Source of the DNA: Eutypella sp. D-1 | Taxonomy: Eukaryota; Ascomycota; Sordariomycetes; Xylariales; Diatrypaceae | DNA length: 64,000 bases | Assembly: GCA_023313575.1 (NCBI GenBank) | Contig: JAJTTP010000008.1 | Coordinates: forward strand, 1 to 64,000 | Reading direction: 5' to 3' | The notes under the pieces: generated by a model | What the model was told of the DNA's origin: nothing | The model's input: only the letters and a program-made list of their open reading frames with translations | Database searches by the model: none | Shown: positions 1 to 9,843 of the stretch, one piece after another | Layout of the letters: the number at the start of each line of letters is the position of its first letter | How positions within the stretch are numbered: the first letter of the stretch is position 1 | Made by a program: the position numbers and the translations under genes

Positions 1-3000
1 GTATTATTAACCGAATTAAATAAATGGTTAAAAAAGGATTCGATTTTTTATAATAAAAAAAAAACGAAACCGATTAACGATAATATAAAAAAATTCGGCG
101 TTATTATAACCGCGTACCGTACGAATAAAAATGGTTAAAAAAATATTTTGCCCCGGAGGATATTAAGCATATTATTATAACGAATATATATATTAAATAT
201 TAAAAGTTATAAAGATCCGAAACAAGATCGAATAATAAAAACATAAAATCCGATGTTAAAAAATAAGTTATTAAATGCCGACTTATATACGTTTAAGGAT
301 TTATTAAAAAGGATAACTTTTAATAAAATTAGCTTTAAATATTTTTATAAAAATTTAATAATAAAAAAATAACCGGATATATAAAAAAAATCTAATAAGG
401 AAAAACTTTATAATAACTTATATAACGCCGTATAAATTTACGGTAAAGATTTAAAAAAATAAAGCCGTTTATATTAAGGTTATAAAACGGTATTATAAGG
501 CTTAAAAACGTAATACGATATTTACGAGCTATTTTAAAAGCTTAAAAACGATACGGATATATTATAATATAAATAAAAATTAAAAATAATTAATATACCG
601 TTATAATAAATAATAAAGCCGAAAATAATTATATAACCCCGAAACTATATAATAAATTATAATTATTATGGAAAAAAAATAATATTTTTATAACATAATA
701 AAAACCGAAAATTATGCTTTTTAATACGACGAAAAAAAAATATTACGGGAAACCGATTAATTTAACGTATATATCGAAAAATAAAAATAAAACGTTATTT
801 TCGATATTATGTTTTTAAAAGGATATAATATAATTTTTAAATAATTATAATTCTATTAATATAATTTATCGATTAATTTAAAAACTGGTTAAATAATATT
901 TCCTTATCTTTTAAAAACCGACGATAATTTAAAAAAAAGATTTTAATATTTAACGGATAATAAGTACGGGCATAAAGATACGATAAAAACCTTATTAAAA
1001 AAAATACGACAAATTAAAAAAAAAGGATACGAAAAAAGGATTAAACAAATTATTACATTTATCCGATAATAATTCCGCTTTTTTAATAATATCTTAAAAA
1101 AAGAAAATACGACGACATTACGAATATATAACGTATTACCATAATATTATTAATACGATAAAGTATTTTGTAAAAAATTTAAAAAAGGATTATTAAACCG
1201 TAATAAATAAAATTACAAGATTATTTTTATAAAAGGAAAAACGTTACGATTTTATAAAATTTATAACTTTAACAAAATCGAACTTAAAAAATTACGAGAA
1301 TATTTTAAAGATAAATTAATAAAAGGATATATTCGATAATTAAAATTATTAACAGGATATTTTATTATATTTATGCTTAAAAAAACGGCAAATTACGATT
1401 AATAATCGATTATCGATAATTAAATAAAATTACCGTTAAAAACCGAATACCGTTATTATTTATTATTAAAATAAAAAACCGTTTATACGGAATTAAATAA
1501 TTTACCACTTTAAATTTTAAAGATAAGTATTATTATATTAAAATTAAACCCGGAAATAAATAAAAAATAGCTTTTAAAACGAAATACGGCTTATTTAAAT
1601 ATTTAATTATATTTTTCGGATTAATTAATATATTAATATCGTTTTAATACATAATTAACCACGTTTTATAAAAATATTTTAATGTTTTTATTATTTATTA
1701 TTTTAACGATATCCTTATTTATTCGGATTTAAAAAATAGCATAAAAAATATATATATAAAATATTATAAATATTATAAAACGTTAACTTATTAATAAAGC
1801 CCGAAAAAAATATATTTTATATATAGGAAATGGAATTCCTCGGATATATTATTACCCCCAAATATATTAAAATAAATTTTAAAAAAATCGAAATTATTAA
1901 AGATTAAAAAATACCTATTAATATAAAGGAAATACAGGCTTTTTTCGGTTTAATAAATTATTATCGGAAATTTATATAACGATTTAAATATATTATAACA
2001 TTTTTTACGAAATTAATAAAAAAGGATAAACGGTTTATATAAATTAATAAAGTAAACGAAGTTTTTAAAAAGTTAAAAAACGTTATTATTAACGAATTAG
2101 TATTTATTATATACGATTTTAAAAAACCTATTAAGTTAAAAATTAACGCCTCGGATTATACCTTCGGAGCATAAATTAAATAACGAAATAAAGAAAAAAA
2201 ATTACATTTTATTACATTTTATTTTTATAAACTTATTAAAACCGAACTTAATTATTTAATTTACGATAAGAAATTTCTTATTATCGTTAACGTATTTAAA
2301 AAATTTAAATATTATTTTATAAAAAATATATATTAAATTAAAATTTATACTAACTATAAAAATATTATATATTTTTTTACCACTTAAACCTTTAACGGAA
2401 AATAGTTATAATACGCCGAGTATCTTACGGAATTCGATTATATTATTATTTATAAAAAAAGATTAAAAAACGGATAAACAGATATTATTAACAGGTAACC
2501 TATTATAGAAAAAAAATATATACTAATTAAATATGCAATATTCCGATAAACGCTAAAAGGATATTTAAAATAATAATAAATTACTGCTATTAAAATTATT
2601 TAAAATAATTTATATAAATAAATCGAATAATATAATAATAAATTATTAATAAAAAAATAAATAAAAAAGTTATAAATATTATAAAAATTATAGGAATAAT
2701 TAATATAAAAGATTTACGAATATCCTTTATACGGATATTTAAAAGATTATAAAATTTTTAAACGATTATAACGGACTTATGTATTTAATAAAATAAAATT
2801 AATAATATAATAAATACGATAACGATATAATATATGCGGAAAAATTAAAATAAAACGATATAAACCTTATAAAAAATTATAACTATTACTAATTAATAAA
2901 CGATTATAAAAGTTTATTATATTTAATTTTATTATTAAGTTATTAATATTAAAAAATTTAATAATACGTAACGGTTATAACAGCATATTTATAATTATTA

Positions 3001-3950
3001 ACCGATTTATAAAATTTTTTTATTTTATTTTATATAACGAAAACATTAACGTAAAATAAATAGTATATATTTTCTTACGACATATTATAATAATATACGG
3101 CCTTATATTCGAAATCATCTCCGATAAAGGAATAATATTTATATCGAAATTTTGGTAAAATTTTATAATAAGATTAAAATTAAACCTTAAATTTACGATA
3201 ACTTTTAAACCTTAAGTAAACGGATAAATAAAACGAATTAACTAAATATTAAAAACTTATTTTCGATAATATATTAATTATAAATAAAATAATTAAATAA
3301 AGTGGTTATTTATTATATAATTAGTTTATAATATAACTTATTATAAAAATATACGGATAATATTTATTAACGTTAATTTCGGATTTATTTTAAACGTTTA
3401 TCGAAACGTTTATAAAAAAGGACCGGATAATATTAAAGCCATGTTAATATTAAAACGACTTAAATAATTATATAAGAAAATAAAAAAAAAACTCGAATTC
3501 GTATATTAACAAATAAGCCGATATTATAACTAAAAAAGGTTAAAAGGATTAACTTTTTTAAAAAAAGATATGGTTTATTTAGTTATAAAAAATATTACGA
3601 TAAAACGATTTAATAAAAAATTTGATTATAAGTATATCGGACCGTACCTAATTATTAAAAAAATATTAAAAAATAATTACGAATTAAACTTATTATTAAA
3701 AATTAAAATTTATTTAATTTTTTACATTTCCTTACTTAAAAACGTAACGAATATAAACGTTATAAAAATAAGATAAAATAACGTCGAAATAAAAATAAAC
3801 AAATACAAAATAAAGAAAATTTTAAATATATAAATAAAGGATGGACAAATAAAATATAAGGTTAAATAAAAAAGATATAATAATTCCGAAAATATATAAA
3901 AACCCGTTAATTATTTAATAAACGTTTAACGTTTTTTAAAAAAATTTTAT
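1..3950 (+). mobile_element. RIP-inactivated Ty3/Gypsy chromovirus (pol region)
   Basis: A decayed LTR retrotransposon read left to right. Although riddled with stops, codon-level remnants of a Gypsy pol appear in the expected order. A reverse transcriptase block resembling DYRQLNKIT lies at about 1393-1455. The RT active-site region at 1681-1735 reads IYYFNDILIYSDL, where the first catalytic Asp of the usual LDD has become Asn. RNase H (KINASDYTFGA) is at about 2137-2175. The integrase zinc-finger tail is near 2826-2880 and an integrase core strand near 2940-3010. A GPY/F-like YIGPY block lies at about 3630-3670, and a chromodomain remnant (YKVK, stop, KRYNNSEN) at about 3795-3930. The changes are those expected of RIP: CAA/CAG to TAA/TAG, TGG to TAA, GAC to AAC. 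The chromodomain places it among the chromoviruses. Gag and the 5' LTR were not recognised; the element may start left of the window. No protein can be made from it. Confidence 0.85.
3570..3776 (+). pseudogene. Integrase C-terminal (GPY/F-like) remnant of the chromovirus
   Basis: This is the longest stretch of the dead element that stays open (68 codons). It contains a lysine-rich segment followed by KYIGPYLIIKKI, which matches the GPY/F-like linker between the integrase core and the chromodomain of Gypsy elements. It is open only by chance: the upstream integrase codons and the downstream chromodomain codons both carry stops. It is therefore a fragment of the retrotransposon and not an independent gene. 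Its codon use is extremely AT-rich (Ile, Lys, Asn, Leu), like the whole island. Confidence 0.75.
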
Positions 3951-4625
3951 TAACGCTAACGGAAACATTAATAAAAATAATATCTTAATTAAAATTATTT
4001 AATATATTTATCTTAAACTAATTAAAATCCGGAATAACCTTAAAATTTATTAACGTTTTAATAAACCCTGTAAAATGCGCATTTTCCGCCCGATATTTTT
4101 CTTTTTTTAATTTTTTTAACTCTTTTAAATTATCGATATTATAAAATACCGCTTTTATTATCTTTTTATATCATATTTTTTTCTGTTTTTAAATACGTTA
4201 AATATGCGCTTTTGCACGTTTTTTAACCTTTATAACCTTTTTAAATTCCGTTTTTAATTTACGATATTAAGAAAATATTTTAAAAAACTATTTAATAATA
4301 AGGTTAAAAACGTTATACCGAGGCTGGTTTTTTTAAATATAAAAAAAGTAATAAAAAAAATCCGATTCCGAAACTTTATATTTAAAATAATAACGTTCGT
4401 AATAAAAATAAAAAGCTATATCGGAAAAATTAACGGATAATATAATAGTTAAAAAAAATCGCGTTACGTTATTTTTATAAAAGGTTTAATACGTTTAAAC
4501 ATACGATTAAACATAATAAAAAAAAGAAAAAAAAAGAAAAAAAAAGAAAAAAAAAAGAATTTATTAAAAGACGTAAAAAAAACGGAATAAGTTTTAAAAA
4601 TAAAACCTTAAAAAAGGAGAGATCA
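3951..4625. repeat. RIP-saturated AT-rich sequence downstream of the chromovirus
   Basis: AT-rich sequence with no readable protein. By position it should include the 3' end and 3' LTR of the chromovirus, but no LTR boundary could be fixed because no second copy is available for comparison. A poly-A/G-like tract (runs of A separated by single G) lies at about 4518-4558. Confidence 0.5.
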
Positions 4626-5057
4626 TATTATAACCGGTCGGGCCATTAAGCTTAATAAAGCTAACATAATAAAAAAAGATCCTTAACTTAAATTTTTTAA
4701 AAAAAAATAACCATATTAAAATAAGCCATATACGCCATAAGATTAAAAAGGATCGGTTAAATCGGTAATAATTTTAATAACGTTAAATCGTTATACTCGG
4801 ATGTAATCTTAACGATTTAATAACAGCTATATATTTTAATGTTAAGAATAAAAGATATAAATAATATATAATTACGTTTATTACCTTTTTTTTAAATAAT
4901 TTTTAAATTTATTAACTTATAATATAACTTAATTACTTAAAACACCTTTTTTTTTACTATTACTAAACGTAATTACTTATTATTTAAAACCTTAGCATTT
5001 TTGTTAATATAAACCCTTTAACTAAACTAATAGTTAGGAATAGACCAGCCGTTATAA
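4626..5057 (+). repeat. Left copy of a ~435-bp inverted repeat unit, heavily RIP-mutated
   Basis: When the sequence at 6066-6505 is reverse-complemented it aligns along this whole stretch. It begins TATTATAACC (TGTTATGACC in the other copy) and ends GACCAGCCGTTATAA in both. Nearly all differences are C-to-T or G-to-A in this copy. The first ~197 bp (4626-4822) begin and end like an LTR: the partner copy shows TGTT...AACA over the same span. The innermost ~30 bp are identical in both copies. It could be one terminal inverted repeat of a DNA transposon, or one of two LTR-bearing fragments lying in opposite orientation. Confidence 0.75.
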
Positions 5058-6065
5058 AAATCGATTTAACCGAAAAAAGTATTAACCAAGATTATGTTAA
5101 ATAATTTAATACAGGGTTTATTTCCGAAACGGATATTGGCTTTTTTTGTATAATTTTTATTTATTCTTAATTATTAGATAAGGTATTCCTTTATTAAAGT
5201 AAAATATTATTTTTTCCCGTCAATAAATATTTTAATTATATTTATGTCCGGCATAAATTTTTAAAATATGTTTTTAATATATTTATTTAAAACGAATATA
5301 ATATCGGGGGTATTATTTTTTATAACCGGTAAAAAAGGATCGATACGATATTAAAAAGTTTGATTAAATAAATAAATAATTATAAAATATTAATTATTAT
5401 TTAAATAATTAAAATATTCCGCGGTATTTTTTTTTTATGTTTTAAAACGGGTTTATTTTTTAATATTTAATAAAAAAAGCGGTATAATTATTACGGCGGG
5501 ATACCTTTTTAACCTTTTATTAAGCCTTTATTTTTTTACGTTCCCGTTTTAAATATTTAATAAATTAATATTTCTTTTTTATATATTTAATATTTATATT
5601 TTTATTATCGGTTAGGTTTTTTTTATTTCTAGTAGTACTTCCTGTTTTTATTGTTTTAACAATATTTACGGTCGATATAAAAAACGTTATTATTATCGTT
5701 ATTATTATCGTTATTACTTTTATTAGCTATATATTAATTAATTTTTTTTATAACTTTATAGGTATTAATTAAAGCCTGTAATTTATTTATTAAGTTTTTA
5801 AAATAAATAGTAAATTTAAAAAAAGCATGTTAAAGTTAAAGGATTATACTGTAAGCTTAATATATAACGGCGATTAATTATTATCTTTTTCGGAAATCGG
5901 GTTTTAATATTTTGTAATATAAAAAGAATTTATTAAATATAATTTAAAATATTTTTAAATCATTTTTACCGGCGTTTTTAACCTTAATATTAAAAAAAGT
6001 TATAAAAATTTAATTATAATGGTATTAAATTTTATTTTATTTAATATTAAAATAACGTTTTATAA
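5058..6065. mobile_element. RIP-degraded core between the inverted repeats
   Basis: About 1 kb of AT-rich sequence enclosed by the inverted pair. Read on the minus strand it retains stretches rich in Lys/Arg (for example around 5480-5560), broken by many stops, so a former coding region on that strand is possible. No transposase, integrase or gag motif could be recognised. Together with its flanks it would form a ~1.88-kb unit (4626-6505). Confidence 0.4.
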
Positions 6066-6505
6066 TTATAACGGCTGGTCTATTCCTAACTATTAGTCCA
6101 GTTAAGGGATCTATATTAACAGGAGTGCTAGGGGTTTTAAATAATAAGTAGTTACGTCTGGTAATAATAAAGAAAAAGGTGCTTTAAGTAATTAAGTTAT
6201 ATTATAAGCTAATAAGCTTAAAAACTATTTAAAAAAAAGGTAATAAACGTGGTTATATATTATTTATATCCTTTATTCCTGACACTGGAATGTATGGTTG
6301 CTGTTGGATCGTTAAGATAGCTGGCTATCCCAGCTATCCTGGATCATTGGGATAGCTGGCTATCCTAGCTATCCTTCTTATCACGTGATTCGGACGTGGC
6401 TGACCCACTGTGGCTAGGTCTCTTTAAAAACCTCGTTCTTTCGGATGGGATCGTGATTCGTTATTGGCCCCACTTGGCCTTTCATGACCTGACCAGGTCA
6501 TAACA
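6066..6505 (-). repeat. Right copy of the inverted repeat unit, almost free of RIP
   Basis: Inverted partner of 4626-5057. Unlike everything around it, this copy has ordinary base composition, with intact CpA and TpG dinucleotides. Its outer part (6302-6505) starts TGTTGGATCG and ends GGTCATAACA, the TG...CA form with short inverted ends typical of an LTR. It contains a TATA-like CTTTAAAAAC segment near 6422-6431. Two 24-bp near-identical repeats (GATAGCTGGCTATCC followed by Y and AGCTATCC) lie at 6316-6339 and 6351-6374 and are themselves partly palindromic. No target-site duplication is obvious: the flanks read GATCA on the left of the pair and ATAAT on the right. Confidence 0.75.
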
Positions 6506-8345
6506 ATAATAAAGTATATATCGGTAAATATTAAATAACGGGGGATATTATAAAAAAAATAATATTATACGTTTTAATAAAATAATCGAAAATATAATAT
6601 AAAATTACGTTTACCGAATATTATTTAATAAAGTAATATAATAAATTTATTTTTATTAATTATTAATAAATATAAGGGTCCGGTTTAATAATAAATTAAG
6701 TTTCGGGGTAAATTTAAATACTATTTAAAAAAAGGAATTATAATTTTTTAACATTTTTACGGGCCCCGGCTTTTTATTTAAGGTAATCGGTAAAAAGAAA
6801 AGAAATAATGTTAAAAATTAGTATTTTTTAAATTATTTAAATCTTATAATATACAGGTTAATTTAAATTTTTTAAAAAAGGACGGTCCGGTTATCCCTTT
6901 TTATTATTAAATATGGTTATTTAAAAGGTTATTAATTATTTTTTATAAGTTAAAATAAATAACCCGGTATGCCCGGGTAAAACGGATAGGTTAAATAGTT
7001 ATAAAAATATCCTGGTTAAAGGTATCCCGGAAGGTAAAAGTATTAATACGGATACCCTGGGTTAATATTCCCGGGAAAAGGTTATATAAATTGAATAAAA
7101 AGGGAAAATGGAAAAAGTTACGTTATTTACGTAAAAAAAGGTTATTATATAAACGGAATAAGTTAAAATTAAGTCCGTTTTAAAAAAAAAGGTTATTAAA
7201 TATTATTAAAATATTTAATATTTTATAAAATTTTAAACGTTCCGGGTTAAAACTTAAGTCGGTACGCGGTTAATCCGGGGTAAAAATATATTAAAAAAAA
7301 AGTTAATTAAAAACATATTTTAAAAATTAACGTAAAAAATTAAATAATAAAATAAACGGGGTTATTATTTTATATAACATAATTTATATTATTAAAGTTT
7401 TTAATTAATTATTTTAAAACGGTTAATGTTAAGGTTTACCGGACGGTTTTATAAACGTCCCGAACCAAATAATAAAATATATAAATAATTTATAAAATTA
7501 TAAATAAATTAATCCGTACTTTATATTATAAACCGATATTTTTTATATTAATGCATAAAACTATTTATTTATAACTATTTCGAATTTAATAAATTTTTAT
7601 TCCGGGAATTATTATTAAATAATAAAATTAATTAATTTAATTATAAAATTCATATTATTTTTTTAATATATATACTTTATTATATTAATACCGGTTTTAA
7701 AATAAACCGAAATTATTTAAATATAATTTTAAAATTTATTTTTATAAATTTTTAAAAATAATCTTAATATTTATTAAATATTTTTTCCGTTATTCGGTTA
7801 ATATCGGGGCGGTTATCGGTTATTTTAAAATTATCGAAAATAAATAATTTATTAAAAATTAATTTCCGTTTATTTTATAACCGTAAGGTTAAATATTTAA
7901 ATTAATAATGTTATACGTTTTAAAATAAAGTTAAAAAACCGAATAAAAACATTTATATTCTCCCGTTAAACGGCTTTTTTAATTTATAACCTTATTTATT
8001 AATTTTCTTTTCCGTAAGGTTATTTTTTAATAACTTTAAACGATAATCCGGCTTATTATTTATTATAAAAATAAACGGGAGAAAATAATATTAATATTAA
8101 TATTAAAAATTTATTAATAATATTAACGTAAAAAGATTTTTAAATTATCGCGATAATAATTTTTTTAATTTTATTAATTTATATTATTAATTATTTAATA
8201 ATATTAATTAATATTAATAAATACGTACGTAAAAGAAAAAAATAATAAATAATAATAATAAAAAATGGTAAAATTAATATAATATTTTGGTTTAAAGTTT
8301 ATTTATTTATTTAAAAAGGATACGGGCGAAGCTTATATCCTTATA
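6506..8345. repeat. RIP-saturated repeat remnant, possible Pro/Gly/Tyr-rich coding relic on the minus strand
   Basis: AT-rich, stop-riddled sequence continuing the transposon island. Between about 6960 and 7090 the minus strand reads as recurring Pro-Gly-Tyr / Tyr-Pro units separated by stops that RIP would create from CAA/CAG or TGG. A repetitive Pro/Tyr-rich protein was therefore probably encoded here, compatible with a retroelement structural protein or a low-complexity host gene. The island ends abruptly near 8345, where normal base composition resumes. No intact gene. Confidence 0.5.
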
Positions 8346-9174
8346 TAAACGGGAGATAGGTACATAGGTACATCCTACTGGTATGTGGGTCCATACCAGT
8401 GACCACTAACAACCAACAGTTCTTCTACAGAGAAAGAATTTCGCGGCATTCTCTAAGAGGCTGTAATTAGGAGCCTTTTCATTTGCCAAGTTATACATGA
8501 AACGTAATACCCAGCACGTCGGCTATGTGAGTATGTGGTTTCGGAGCCCTGTGCAGGCCTCATGCTAAGGCTTAATATCACGGCCAGTTGAGCCTCACTT
8601 AGAATAGGGGTACTATAAAAGGGGGAAATCGGATATAGGTGATCACGTGAGCCGTATCTCCGGGGATCGGCAGGGTATATAGGCCCAGGGCACCCCCGTT
8701 CTGTAACTACAAGATCACCTTCTCTTTTTATGCCAATCTACGATTTTCCCACATACTATCTTAGATCTATAGACGCGATACTTAGACACTGGAAGTCTAT
8801 AGTAGACTGTTATTCATGAGCGGACTTCTGTCAAATCGAATAGGTGTCAATATGTTGAAAAAGAAGAAGACAAAGAGAAAAGCCCCGACTGCACATCGGT
8901 TCTACTCATCTGTTCGAGATCGACACTATTGTCTACCACGGACTACGATCAAACAGCGGGACTGTAGCGAACATAGCACAAACGATGCATGGCATGTCAA
9001 AGATTGTGTTCAATAATATTTGGCTGCTCTATATAGATATATTATTGTATCGGATTACAGACTACATCTACGTCCATTGTGCTTAACGATTACAAAGACG
9101 TGCAGTAGCGAACAGCCTCTTCGACCATAATCAGATTGTTTCATTCGCCTGATATCCTCTATCCATTCTTCGAT
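8346..9174. promoter_or_regulatory. Promoter-like or LTR-like stretch upstream of the orphan gene
   Basis: About 830 bp without a supported gene. It contains a TATATA at 8676-8681 followed about 30-50 bp later by a pyrimidine-rich stretch (TTCTCTTTTTATGCC), consistent with a polymerase II start region. A perfect inverted repeat (AGTCTA-TAG-TAGACT) lies at 8794-8808. Its position directly next to the RIP island means it could equally be an un-mutated LTR. A 66-codon open frame at 8816-9016 has no recognisable features and is not called. Confidence 0.35.
8377..8400. repeat. Perfect 9-bp-stem hairpin at the island edge
   Basis: ACTGGTATG at 8377-8385 and CATACCAGT at 8392-8400 are exact inverted repeats around a 6-nt loop. 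The hairpin sits about 30 bp inside normal-composition DNA, just right of the RIP island, and may mark an element end or an LTR feature. Confidence 0.6.
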
Positions 9175-9843
9175 ATGGCCTCACAACTTTCATCAGAAGA
9201 TTATCCTCTGGGTAGGGAATGGAGCCTCAAGGCGCCAGTCCCTGAACAGCATAATGGTGACCTTTGTGATATCGACGACGTGGGTCACAGCCCTCACGCT
9301 CATCCAGACTGTAACGAATGCGCCGAGTCAGGCAAGTATTGCCTCATCCCAGTCTCCGATGCAGCGTGGATCCAGAATGGTCTGAACACCGTGGTCGAGG
9401 GGAAGAGGAAGTGTCTCAACTGTGCGGAAACTGGCAGGGCGTGTATATTTCCTGGTGGTCAAAGGCCCAACCCTGGCTCCACATGCGTCAGGGAAGGTCA
9501 TGGCGCCTGCAAGCCCCCTCTGCCGTTGCTGACGGACCGCCCCCCCTCTGCTGATATCTGCAGAGACTCCGATCCTTTCTCCAGTGATGACCTCTCCCTT
9601 TTTGAAGGCCTTGACATTTCGGCACGCGAGGCCAGGACTCCATACAGTACGAATAAGTTGCTGGACGACTCAGGGAACACCAATCCGGATCCTAACGATG
9701 GTGGGCAGACAGCCAACCCTTCCGTTCTGCGGACAGAAGAGAACACTGATGGATTTGAGCAGCCAGGACTACAGAACCAGATAATGGAGTTTGATTTGGG
9801 CTGCTCTGTGATACCCTTGTCTATCCCTGACTCTCCCAAGTAA
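9175..9843 (+). CDS. Orphan protein with two CX2CX6C motifs (possible zinc-binding)
   Basis: An uninterrupted 222-codon frame starting MASQLSSED. I chose the first ATG of the frame; upstream codons in frame have only a TTG. Cysteines form two matching motifs, CNECAESGKYC (residues 46-56) and CLNCAETGRAC (80-90). Each is CX2CX6C, with 23 residues between, and a CX7C pair follows at 104-112. The motif is that of one half of a fungal Zn2Cys6 cluster, but the linker is far longer than the usual 5-12 residues, so a zinc-binding module is inference. The C-terminal half is acidic and Asp/Ser/Pro-rich with no domain. No signal peptide or membrane segment is visible. It lies alone next to the transposon island, where lineage-specific genes are common. 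Function unknown. Confidence 0.6.
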   Translation: MASQLSSEDYPLGREWSLKAPVPEQHNGDLCDIDDVGHSPHAHPDCNECAESGKYCLIPVSDAAWIQNGLNTVVEGKRKCLNCAETGRACIFPGGQRPNPGSTCVREGHGACKPPLPLLTDRPPSADICRDSDPFSSDDLSLFEGLDISAREARTPYSTNKLLDDSGNTNPDPNDGGQTANPSVLRTEENTDGFEQPGLQNQIMEFDLGCSVIPLSIPDSPK

